This document shows, one piece after another, positions 25,065 through 34,128 of a stretch of DNA of 64,000 nucleotides. The position numbers were made by a program, and so were the translations under genes. The DNA is from Okeania sp034190295 (GTDB lineage: Bacteria; Cyanobacteriota; Cyanobacteriia; Cyanobacteriales; Microcoleaceae): contig JAXHSW010000004.1 in NCBI GenBank assembly GCA_034190295.1, positions 52,002 to 116,001 on the forward strand. Direction: 5' to 3'. Position 1 is the first letter of the stretch; every line of letters starts with the position of its first letter. The notes beneath the pieces are model-generated. The model saw nothing but the letters and a program-made list of their open reading frames with translations, was not told the origin of the DNA and did no database searches.

Positions 25065-26405
25065 CTAAATTGCCAAATCTTCCTCACCTTTTACCACTAA
25101 TTCTGTTGACTTCTGATAAAAAAGTGCTATACCAAAAGTTAAAGGTCCAAGTCTACCAATATACATTAAAAGAATAATAATTATTTTTCCCATTGGCACT
25201 AAATCTGAAGTAATACCCCGGGACAAACCAACTGTTCCTAGAGCAGATGCAGCTTCAAAAATAACATCCTCAAAAGGTTGGTTTTGGAATATTAATAACA
25301 GACTCGAACCTAACAAAAAAGCAATGATATAAAATACTAAGGATGAAAAAGCCGTGAACAATCTTTCATCAGGAATACGTCTACCGAAAATTCCCACAAA
25401 CTTTTTACCTTGCAATGAAGTCCACATAACTGCTAAAGCGGCAAAAACAGAAGTTGATTTCAAACCGCCTCCAGTACCAGAAGGAGATGCTCCAACAATC
25501 ATTAAAATTAGGGTTAAAAAAACAGCTACGGCACTCAAAACTCCAATGGGATGAGTATTAAAACCAACAGTAGTCAGAGAAGTCATAGACTGAAACCAAG
25601 CTGCTAATAAATGTTCTCCTAATGGCAAAGTTTTCATTGATTCATCTAAGAAAAATAGCAGTAAAAATCCGACAATTAAAAACCAAGCAGTAACATATAA
25701 AATGATGCGAGTTGTTAAAGTTGTTTGATAATTTCTTTTTGTCAAACTTTGCCAAATATCGGAAGCTACTAGAAAACCTACTGCACCTAAAATACTGAGA
25801 ATACTGATAACTAAATTTACTCCAAAATCTCCCCTAAAGTCTTCCAAGCTATTTGGAAATACACTAAAACCTGCCGTACAAAAAGCCGATATGGAATGAA
25901 ATACTGCTGCCCAAAAAGGATTACTCACATTTGCATTTTTAAATAAAATATATAGTGAAATAATTCCAGCTGCTTCTACAAGTAAAGTAAAAATGACAGT
26001 ATGTTGAATAAATTCTTTGAGATTAAATCCTTGAGGCAGAGAAAAAACTGCACTCCCAACTCGTTGACGTAAATTTGATAAAGAATTTTTGCTATAAATT
26101 AAGGCAAATGAACCAAGAGTCATATAACCCAATCCACCTACTTGAAAAGCTAATGCAATTACTAACTCTCCAAAAAAATTATAAGCATCAGGAGTATTAA
26201 CTGTAACTAACCCTGTTGTGCTGATAGCTGATGTAGCAATAAATAAGTTATCTAAGGTCGAAATTGCTTCGCTCTGCCAGCTAATAGGTAAACACAAAAG
26301 CACCCATGCAATTAATATATAAGCTCCATAGCCAAACAACAGTAGGCGCACTGGATGAGAACGACCTAACTTGTTGATAATACGCTGTAGAAAAGATACT
26401 TTCAT
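25065..26405 (-). CDS. ktrB: TrkH/KtrB-type potassium uptake channel subunit
   Basis: A 446-residue integral membrane protein of the TrkH/KtrB superfamily, which folds as four M1-P-M2 repeats forming one K+ pore. Each repeat has a recognisable filter region: STTGLVT (about 60-66), TAGFSVF (about 176-182), TTVGFNTHPIG (about 276-286) and GTVGLSRG (about 392-399). The size and the lack of extra N-terminal segments fit KtrB (NtpJ) rather than TrkH of enterobacteria. KtrB normally works with a soluble KtrA and, in Synechocystis, KtrE for Na+-dependent K+ uptake in salt or osmotic stress; neither gene is adjacent. It is alone, with ATG at 26405. Confidence 0.9.
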   Translation of the reverse strand: MKVSFLQRIINKLGRSHPVRLLLFGYGAYILIAWVLLCLPISWQSEAISTLDNLFIATSAISTTGLVTVNTPDAYNFFGELVIALAFQVGGLGYMTLGSFALIYSKNSLSNLRQRVGSAVFSLPQGFNLKEFIQHTVIFTLLVEAAGIISLYILFKNANVSNPFWAAVFHSISAFCTAGFSVFPNSLEDFRGDFGVNLVISILSILGAVGFLVASDIWQSLTKRNYQTTLTTRIILYVTAWFLIVGFLLLFFLDESMKTLPLGEHLLAAWFQSMTSLTTVGFNTHPIGVLSAVAVFLTLILMIVGASPSGTGGGLKSTSVFAALAVMWTSLQGKKFVGIFGRRIPDERLFTAFSSLVFYIIAFLLGSSLLLIFQNQPFEDVIFEAASALGTVGLSRGITSDLVPMGKIIIILLMYIGRLGPLTFGIALFYQKSTELVVKGEEDLAI

Positions 26406-26564
26406 AATTATTATAAAATTGAAAAAGTATGTGGATTATACAGCATTTAATGTTAAAAATAGTCACCCAGGAGTCCCCTACTTCTTACTCCTGTAAGTAA
26501 GGCGAAGGATAGTATAGTACATTTTGAAGTGCAGAATGTAGATTCTATTCCTGAATAATCTTCG

Positions 26565-26680
26565 GGTTTTGTGACATACTCACACACTAAGCTGACGCTA
26601 TATATAGTGTGGGCTTCTCGTTTCGCAGTCCTGCCATTGCATCGGACAAGCGCGTGCTTTAAGGACGTATGGGCCCCGCC
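26565..26680 (-). ncRNA. Right end of an IS200/IS605-type element, possible omega-RNA scaffold
   Basis: Read on the minus strand, the tnpB frame runs into GCAAACGAGAAGCCC-like sequence (here CGAAACGAGAAGCCC), then CACACTATATATAGCG and TAGTGTGTGAGTATGTCAC, which can fold as a hairpin. Cyanobacterial TnpB elements end with a similar AACGAGAAGCCC...hairpin...GTCAC structure, and in TnpB systems this region forms the guide scaffold. Because the protein is broken, a function today is doubtful. Confidence 0.45.
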
Positions 26681-27200
26681 GCCCTATTTTTTATATTTAT
26701 TGCCGCATTTAAGTCGCGGTCTATAACGATACCGCAGTGTGGGCAAGAATGAGTTCGTATGTTTAATTCTTTCGGGACTTTTTCACCGCAATTCGAGCAA
26801 TCTTGGCTCTTTTTTTTTTGGGGTTCACTGCTATGGTTTTCACCTCCAGCATTTCCGGCTTTGACATTTAAAATAGTTAGGAATTGTCCCCCAAATCGCA
26901 TCATTAATTGATTTACTCAAACGGGTCAATGCTTGCCCTTTAATATTTAAGTTTTCATGGGCGATAACTTCAGCTTTTAATAACAATTCATTGGCTGTTT
27001 TGAAATGAAAATCTTTACGTCGATCGGCTATTTTTTTATGTTGTTTAGCTACAGCTAGAAGAGCTTTTAACCATCTTTTGCTGCCTTTCTTTTTACGGAA
27101 TAAACGCTTTTGTAGAGTCTTTAATCGCTTCACAGATGAGCGATAATGACGATTCTTCTGATTACCTCTTCTACAATTCCCATTCCTCTTTCCACCTTAA
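26659..27200 (-). pseudogene. tnpB: Truncated and frameshifted TnpB (IS200/IS605 family)
   Basis: TnpB is the RNA-guided nuclease encoded by IS200/IS605 elements. Only the C-terminal half remains. The upstream frame has the Lys/Arg-rich region RLFRKKKGSKRW, then ADRRKDFHFKTANELL and the RuvC-II segment AHENLNIKG; it is shifted by one base near 26880 into the downstream frame that reads QFLTILNVKAGNAGG, the zinc ribbon CSNCGEK...CPHCG and RuvC-III DRDLNAAINI. The RuvC-I half is missing. The frame upstream of the first ATG is open for about 20 more codons. It is a dead element. Confidence 0.85.
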
Positions 27201-27451
27201 AAGTTCAATTAATTATACGATAAGAGAGCACGACTAAAGTCGTCTGGCCTCAACGGTTAGCTCGTTTTCATCCCCGTTCTACGAGAATCGGGGCCTTCAA
27301 CCTCGCTTTTTGGTAAAAATACGATATGCTAAATTACTTATCATAAAAAGACAAATATATCTAACTAATGTAACTAAAATTTACAAACAGCATCTCAAAT
27401 ATATGCAATCATAAAAAACCGAAGTTTGCGATTGAAAGACCAACAAAATTT
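27201..27451. other. Left flank of the tnpB element and protease promoter region
   Basis: A hairpin CCCCGTTCT-ACG-AGAATCGGGG occurs at about 27273-27294, preceded by CACGACTAAAGTCGTC (inverted repeat GACT/AGTC). These may be the left end of the IS200/IS605-type element. The remaining AT-rich 130 bp precede the protease gene. Confidence 0.4.
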
Positions 27452-28942
27452 ATGACTAGAAGTTCGATTCAACCTAGAATTGTTACCCCTGGGCCTGTAA
27501 ACGATCCACTTTATGTAGTAGAACCAGGAGAAGAATTTGAAGGAATAAATCTAGATGGTGTTGTTCAGATAGCAAATAATGAAGACGGTTCGTTTTGCAC
27601 GGGTGCTTTGTTAACTTCAGGTAAACATATTCTCACAGCAGCTCATTGTTTCTTTGTTGATGATGATAATCAACCAGATGAAGAAATTGGCGATCTGAAA
27701 GTTATTTTTGATTTACCTGAATCAGAAGGTGGAACACAAGAGATACTTGTCAGTGAATTCACTATCCATCCAGGCTACAATAATACTGACGAAGATTTTG
27801 TTAATGATATTGCGATTCTCACTCTTGAATCAGAAGCTCCAGCAGGAGCAGAGCGGTACGATATTTATCGAGATTCGGATGAAGTCGGAAAACAATTTGT
27901 GAAAGTTGGTTATGGTTTCAACGGAGAAAATATACAGACTGATAATCTAGATGGTAAAAAGCGAGCCGGGTTAAATATTTTTGATGCTGACGGGGAGATT
28001 TTAAGTCAGTTGCCAGATATCTCCGATATTCCTGAAGGAACGCAGTTAGCTTTTGACTACGATAATGGTACCCCAGAAAATGACGCTTTTGGTCAATTAT
28101 TCAATATTCCCGATACAGGATTAGGCGATCTGGAAGTGAACACTGCAGAAGGAGATTCAGGTGGACCAGCTTTCATTGATGGAAAAATTGCCGGGGTTAC
28201 TTCCTATGGGGACACGGCTGCAACTGATGTTGACGGTGAAATAAACTCTACGCCTGGAGAGTTTTCTGTCGATACGCGGGTTTCTAGTTATGCGAATTTC
28301 GTCGATCGCTTCGCTCCTAGCGATCTGGTGTCTACAGGAACAGAAAATGATGACCAACTTACAGGTGGGTTCGGTAACGATACTCTCGGTGGTCGTGATG
28401 GTGATGATACTCTCATTGGTCGCGGTGGCAGCGACTTTTTGTATGGTAATGATGGGAATGATATTTTAGAAGGTCGCCCTGGTTTTGACTTCTTATTTGG
28501 CGGTAGTGGCAACGACCAACTATCTGGTGGTATAGGTCGCGATCGCTTAAATGGTGGTTCTGGAAATGATGTATTGACTGGTGGTGGTAGTAAGGATAAG
28601 TTTATTTTTAACACCAATCGGGAATTTAATTCTGTAGATATGGGGGTGGATGAAATTACCGATTTAGTTTCTGCTCAAGATAAAATTATTCTGGATCGAA
28701 GCACTTTTACCGCTATTGAAAGTACAGCAGGAAATGAATCAGCTCTTAATACCGAATTTACAACTGTGAGCACTGATGCTGAAGCTGCTACTGTAAATGC
28801 TGTCATTGTTTACAACACTACCAATGGCAATTTATTTTATAATGCTAACGGCAATAGTGATGGTTTTGGAGTGGGTAGTCAGTTTGCAACTCTTTCTAAT
28901 GTTGTCTCTCTGGAAGCTGATGATTTTACTATTAGAAATTAA
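27452..28942 (+). CDS. Trypsin-like serine protease with C-terminal RTX repeats
   Basis: A 496-residue extracellular protease. Residues about 30-290 form a chymotrypsin-fold domain with the full triad: H65 in TAAHC, D119 in NDIAIL and S236 in GDSGGP; Cys49 and Cys66 can form the usual disulfide. Residues about 300-372 are RTX nonapeptides of GGxGxDxLx type (GGFGNDTLGG, GGSGNDQLSG, GGSGNDVLTGG), which bind calcium. A final beta domain of about 115 residues follows, with AQDKIILDRSTF, as in many type I secreted cyanobacterial proteins. There is no Sec signal peptide, which fits type I secretion through a C-terminal signal. No ABC exporter is adjacent. The target is unknown. Confidence 0.9.
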   Translation: MTRSSIQPRIVTPGPVNDPLYVVEPGEEFEGINLDGVVQIANNEDGSFCTGALLTSGKHILTAAHCFFVDDDNQPDEEIGDLKVIFDLPESEGGTQEILVSEFTIHPGYNNTDEDFVNDIAILTLESEAPAGAERYDIYRDSDEVGKQFVKVGYGFNGENIQTDNLDGKKRAGLNIFDADGEILSQLPDISDIPEGTQLAFDYDNGTPENDAFGQLFNIPDTGLGDLEVNTAEGDSGGPAFIDGKIAGVTSYGDTAATDVDGEINSTPGEFSVDTRVSSYANFVDRFAPSDLVSTGTENDDQLTGGFGNDTLGGRDGDDTLIGRGGSDFLYGNDGNDILEGRPGFDFLFGGSGNDQLSGGIGRDRLNGGSGNDVLTGGGSKDKFIFNTNREFNSVDMGVDEITDLVSAQDKIILDRSTFTAIESTAGNESALNTEFTTVSTDAEAATVNAVIVYNTTNGNLFYNANGNSDGFGVGSQFATLSNVVSLEADDFTIRN

Positions 28943-29944
28943 GAGCATTTACCAAAAGTAATGAGGACAGGACTTACCCAAATTGACCTTTAATATCATG
29001 TCCGGTTGAATACTCGATCGGGAGGAGTCAGATCAAATCCGGTAGCATTGGTGTAATTACTGTGGGGAGTAGGGGAGTAGGGGAGTAGGGGAGTAGGGGA
29101 GTAGGGGAGTAGGGGAGTAGGGGAAAGATTTGGCAATGGCGCTTGTGATGGAACATTTTTTTATACCGAATTAAACGGATTCTATATCAGAATTTCCTAG
29201 GTCATGCTCCGCAAACAGGAGGGAAGAAAGAATAAACAGGAGGAAAAGTAGAAAGTTATTTTGATAAATTAAAAAATGGAACTTAAGCATAACCACTAAG
29301 TATAGTAGGGTCGGGCGGCCGTTAACCCCCTACAAATGGTGGCGTTGGTGAAGCGCGTGTATGATATTAATCTTAATTATTTAGGAGTCTACCCACCCGC
29401 GGGGCCCGACCGTGGAGAACCCACCCCTAACCCCTCCCAGGAGGGGAAGAAAGAAGAAGAAAGAGTAGTAGAGGGAGAAAATTTTTTGTTTGCGCTCTTA
29501 TCCGGACAAGACATCATACCTCTTTTCACCAACGCCCAAATGGTTTATCATTTCCCTTATGGGTTTAATACCCCACCGTCACCCGCGGTGCTCAAAATTG
29601 TTTGGGGGAGCGTAGACGCGGAGCGGCAGGTCGTTGACTATCCATAAGCAATTTTCTCTCCTGACTCGGTCTGACTGACTCCTGACTCCTTCTTCAAAAT
29701 TTCTTCCTTCTTCCTTATTCCTTCTGAATTTTAACTAACTTGATGAATTACCGAATAATTAATAATTAATAATTGTTAATTAAATAATTCAGCTAATTCC
29801 GCCTCCCCTTGACTACGCCGCGAGCTGTCGCTCTACAAGGGGAAAAAAGTGTACTTGATATTTCCTGATATTCAATTCCGTAACGGTTTTAACCAGAGGT
29901 AATTATCCATTATCCATTATCCATTATCCATTATCCATTATCCA
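28943..29944. repeat. Repeat-rich spacer with no supported gene
   Basis: About 1 kb. One MITE-type end (CAGGACTTACCCA) lies at about 28971. A TAGGGGAG tandem run covers about 29065-29125. An open frame at 29336-29647 covers repeat fragments, including a GTTTGGGGGAGCGTAGACGC relative of 2362 and 36062, and is not called a gene. A P-family element fills 29741-29953 and ends in TTATCCA tandem units touching the stop of the next gene. Confidence 0.65.
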
Positions 29945-32035
29945 TTATCCATTAATGACTGACCAAGCTCGCAAAACTTCTGCAACACTCCACGCTTGAG
30001 CAATACAACCACGGGGTGTCATCGCTTCATTACCATCAAAAATTTCACTAATACTGCCAATACCATGCACCATTAAATGTTCCGCCATCGGTTTTAATAA
30101 CTCTTCAGCTTTTGCTTGGTTGTTATAAATTCGTAGATGCGCTACAGCATAATGACCAATCAACCAACCCCAGACAGTACCTTGATGATAAGCACCATCT
30201 CGTTGATAAATATCGCCTCCATAAACACCTTTGTACTCAGGGTCGTCACTAGCTAGACTGCGTAACCCATAGGGAGTTAATAGCTTGTGCGTGCATATAT
30301 CCATCACTTGTTTTTCCTGCTCTGGAGTTAGTAGAGGTGGGTAACTAAATTTCCCGATCGCTGGTAATGATAGGGCAAATATTTGATTAGGTCGCAAAGC
30401 AGCATCATTACCATTCGGTGTATCAAGTACATCGTAACAATAACCTTCCTCTTGATTCCAGAAACGAGCAAAACCTTTTTCCTTAATCAATCTTGCCAAC
30501 CTTTCATAATCTAGATTATTTTTACCTAACTGTTGGGCAAATTTATCCATGATTTGCAGAGCATTATACCAAAGGGCACTAATTTCAATGGGTTTACCCA
30601 TACGCGGTGTCACTACCCAATCACCTACTTTGGCATCCATCCAAGTAATCTGTGAACCTGTTTCTCCGGCATAAATTAAACCATCATCAGCATCTAACTG
30701 AATGTTGTAGCGGGTACCTCGGCGATAGTAGTCAATGATTTCTGCTAAAATTGGAAACAATTCTACTAAAAGTTTGTTATCGCCTGTAGCTTGATAGTAT
30801 GCACGAACTGCTTCAAAATACCAAAGTGTGGCATCTACAGTATTATAATCTGGTGTAGCACTACCGTCGGGGAAGCGGTTTGGCAACATTCCTTGGTCAA
30901 CATACTCGGCAAAGGTGAGCAGAATAGACCGGGCGACATCAAATTGTTTTGTACAAATAGTTAAACCAGGTAAACTAATCATTGTGTCGCGACCCCAGTC
31001 TTCAAACCAGTGATAACCTGCAAGGATAGTTTTGCCGTATGGATGTTTGGAGGATTTGCGATCGACAATAAATTGGTTAGCTGCTAATACTAATTGGTTT
31101 ATCCAGTCTGGTGTTATTTTGACTGTAGGTTGAGCTTTTGTCTGGGTAAATGATTTCCAGAATTTAATGACTGGATTTTTTTCTTCTGACTTGGGTGCTT
31201 CGACAGTGGCAAATTTTTGGATTATTTGTTGTTCGTAATTACGATGAAAAGCTAGTTCTCTCTCGCCATTAGTAGTAGCATTTTCTTTTGTGCTGGCAAC
31301 TATTGTTAGAGGTTTACCTACTTCAAGTTGAGCATTAAAGGTGATAGCGTGTAGGTGGTCTTCTAATTCTTGTTGACCGCGATATTTTTCTACTGCTAGG
31401 TTAAATCCGTAATACCAATTATTGGCAGGTGTGGATACTATATTTTTGTCATCTGGATGAGGATTTGTCAGCAGATATAAGGGTGTTGCTTCAGGAAAAG
31501 CTTGTATACGGACTCCCTTTTTAATGTTTTCGGTGCTGATTTGCCAATCTTGAGCGGTGGTATGATGATGATGATCGCGATGGTTAATTAATGCTTTAAT
31601 TTCTAAGTTTAAGGGTTGACTACTATTGCGCAAGTTATAATGAATATAGGTGGTGTTTTCTCCTTGCTCCATCCATATCCGTTTCTCTAATACCACGTCT
31701 GCAAATGTATATTTCCATACTGGTATTGTTCCTTCTAGGTGGAAGCTTTCTATTTGTCGATCGCCTTCTGGGTTTTCTGCGCCATCGGCCCAACGGTTGC
31801 AGTAAAGGGGATAGTCTAGACCTTTATAATTGGCAATTTCGTCTAGTTTTGTTAGCAATAATGTACGCCCTAATGGGGGTTTGAGTGCTGCTATGAGTAA
31901 TCCATGATAGCGACGGGTTAGGATGTTAGCTACTGTACCAGAAGCGTAGCCTCCTATACCGTTTGTGACTAACCATTCGCGGGATTCTGCTATGTTGAGA
32001 TTACTACAAGTTTCTCGATCGAAACTGATGACCAT
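29945..32035 (-). CDS. Glycogen debranching-type amylo-alpha-1,6-glucosidase
   Basis: A 696-residue cytoplasmic glycoside hydrolase with the archaeal/bacterial debranching-enzyme layout. The N-terminal beta domain (about 10-270) begins with EWLVTNGIGGYASGTVANI and RRYHGLLIAAL. The (alpha/alpha)6 catalytic domain (about 310-696) has the GH133-type blocks GYHWFEDWGRDTMISLPGL (about 334-352), a TWMDA motif and DGAYHQGTVWGWLIGHY (about 615-631), ending with AQAWSVAEVLRAW. It would remove alpha-1,6 branches of glycogen. No other glycogen gene is near. The start is ATG at 32035. The stop lies at the edge of a TTATCCA tandem repeat. Confidence 0.9.
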   Translation of the reverse strand: MVISFDRETCSNLNIAESREWLVTNGIGGYASGTVANILTRRYHGLLIAALKPPLGRTLLLTKLDEIANYKGLDYPLYCNRWADGAENPEGDRQIESFHLEGTIPVWKYTFADVVLEKRIWMEQGENTTYIHYNLRNSSQPLNLEIKALINHRDHHHHTTAQDWQISTENIKKGVRIQAFPEATPLYLLTNPHPDDKNIVSTPANNWYYGFNLAVEKYRGQQELEDHLHAITFNAQLEVGKPLTIVASTKENATTNGERELAFHRNYEQQIIQKFATVEAPKSEEKNPVIKFWKSFTQTKAQPTVKITPDWINQLVLAANQFIVDRKSSKHPYGKTILAGYHWFEDWGRDTMISLPGLTICTKQFDVARSILLTFAEYVDQGMLPNRFPDGSATPDYNTVDATLWYFEAVRAYYQATGDNKLLVELFPILAEIIDYYRRGTRYNIQLDADDGLIYAGETGSQITWMDAKVGDWVVTPRMGKPIEISALWYNALQIMDKFAQQLGKNNLDYERLARLIKEKGFARFWNQEEGYCYDVLDTPNGNDAALRPNQIFALSLPAIGKFSYPPLLTPEQEKQVMDICTHKLLTPYGLRSLASDDPEYKGVYGGDIYQRDGAYHQGTVWGWLIGHYAVAHLRIYNNQAKAEELLKPMAEHLMVHGIGSISEIFDGNEAMTPRGCIAQAWSVAEVLRAWSVING

Positions 32036-34128
32036 AAAAGAAAATATTCACAATATATATTAGTGCAGAGGTTTCTTTTGAAACCCGATTTCTTTATATC
32101 ACATTCACGAAGGAAGAGGGAAGTCAGAAGTTAGAAGTCAGAAGTTAGAAGTCAGAAGTTAGAAGTCAGAAGTCAGAAGTTAGAAGTTAGATTTGATAGG
32201 TTAAACACTTTGACAATGCTATAGTTTCAGGCAATTATTTGACATTTAAAGGAGCTAAACTATTTTAGGAATTACGCAGTATAAAGCATTTTCGTCATTG
32301 CGACCGACAGGTAAGCAATCTCAAATCCCTAGTTTTTCGTGCCTCAAATGTGATTATTTCTAAGTATTGCGATCGCCCTGCTTCTATTTTTTTTAGTTGA
32401 ATAAAAAGTCATGGGTAGGGGCGAACGACTCCCTATGATAATAGTCTATCAGATTTTTTTGTGTCGTGCAACCTTAATTCCCTCCCGCGTCGCTAGTGCT
32501 TCACAAAATGACAAAATCTGATTATTTCTAATTCTCTGTATTGCGATCGCGACCGCCCTTTTGCCATCGAATCTAATTTCCTTCCGTGCCACTTTTTTTT
32601 TTGAGTGCCTCAGACAATGACTAAAGGTCTATCAACACATAATTTCTAGGTTGAATAAAAAGTCATGGGTAGGGACGAACGACTCCATATTGATAATAGT
32701 ATATCGGAATTTTTTGTGTCGCGCAACCCTAATTTCCTCCCGACACCGTTTTTTTTAGTGCTTCACAAAATGATAAAATCTGATTATTTCTAATTCTCTG
32801 TATTGCGATCGCATCTTGTTCTATCTACAGATATTCTTTAGTTGAATAAAAAGTCATGGGTAGGGGCGAACGACTGCCTATTATAATAGTATATCGGAAT
32901 TTTTTGTGTCGCGCAACCCTAATTTCCTCCCGACACCGTTTTTTTTTGAGTGCTTTAGACAATGAATATAGTAATAGCGCCTCACATTAAAGATTGATAG
33001 ACCGCATAAATTTAGCGAGCATCAACACTTACCTACTTTCAAGAGTCGGACAAACATCGGACTGTCTAAAGTTCATCATCAGATCGGTCCTAAGCAACTT
33101 GATATTTGCGATCGCATTTAGTTCTATCTACAGATATTCTTTAGTTGAATAAAAAGTCATGGGTAGGGGCGAACGCCACCCAATAACAATACTGTATCAG
33201 AATTTTTGGTATTGTGCAACCCTAATTTCCTTCCCCGCCGCTTTTTTTCTCGGAGTGCTTCAGGAGATGAAATAGGGATACACCGGATAAATTTATCGAA
33301 CATCAACGCTTAACTATTTTTCGTTTTATGCTCTTTTTGTACAGAATGTATAATCGGCAACAGTGGCACAAACATCGGACTGTCTAAAGTTCCTCATCAG
33401 CATCAGTCCTAAGCAACCTGATATTTGCGATTTCACGAAGGAAGAAGGAAGAGGAAATAAGGAAGAGGAAATAAGGAAGAGGAAATAAGGAAGATACCAA
33501 TTTTCTTCATTTTTTGGACAACTTAGAAGGAATATTTTAGGTACAAAATTCTGTTGATTTAAAACGGGTTTTAGTTTCCAACCACACTGATTATTTTTGG
33601 TTCTATTATTTTTTTAGTTGAATAAAAAGTCATGGGTAGGGGCGAACGCCACCCAATAACAATACTGTATCAGAATTTTTGGTGTTGTGCAACCCTAATT
33701 CCCTTCCGCGCCGCTTTTTTAGAGCCTCACAAAATGACAGAATGTGATTATTTCTAATTCTCTGTATTGCGATCGCATCTAGTTTTATCTACAGATATTT
33801 CTTTGTTGAATAAAAAGTCATGCGTAGGGGCGAACTCCACCCAATAACAAAACTGTATCAGAATTTTTGGTGTCGCGCAACCCTAATTCCCTTCCGCGTC
33901 GCTTTTTTTTAGAGCCTCACAAAATGACAAAATATGATTATTTCTAATTCTCTGTATTGCGATCGCCAATGGAAACATAATTTTGTGTTGAATAAAAAGT
34001 CATGCGTAGGGGCGAACGCCACCCAATAACAATACTGTATCAGAATTTTTTGTGTTGTGCAACCCTAATTTCCTCCCGACGCCGTTTTTTTTGAGTGCTT
34101 TTAAAAATGACAAATTTAGTAATTTCCC
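32036..34128. repeat. Two-kilobase non-coding region with seven T-family repeats
   Basis: The marker GTTGAATAAAAAGTCATG begins at 32396, 32650, 32841, 33144, 33617, 33805 and 33987, always in the same orientation. Each copy continues with GGGTAGGGGCGAACG, a variable A/T-rich stretch containing TATCAGAATTTTT or TATCGGAATTTTT, GCAACCCTAATT, CTCCCGACACCG or CTTCCGCG, and a T run. Many copies are preceded by a HIP1 octamer and TCTATCTACAGATATT. A GAAGTTAGAA octamer tract lies at 32118-32190 and GAGGAAATAA tracts at 33435-33490. No protein-coding frame is supported. Confidence 0.85.

Noticed and set aside
29336..29647. Open frame of 103 codons after the protease gene
   Set aside because: It crosses fragments of several dispersed repeats found elsewhere in non-coding DNA and has no recognisable domain.
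32700..32960. Intrinsic terminators in the T-family repeats (GTGTCG...CGACAC then a T run)
   Set aside because: The pairing is present only in the copies near 32717 and 32907; other copies change one arm without compensation, so a conserved terminator is not supported.
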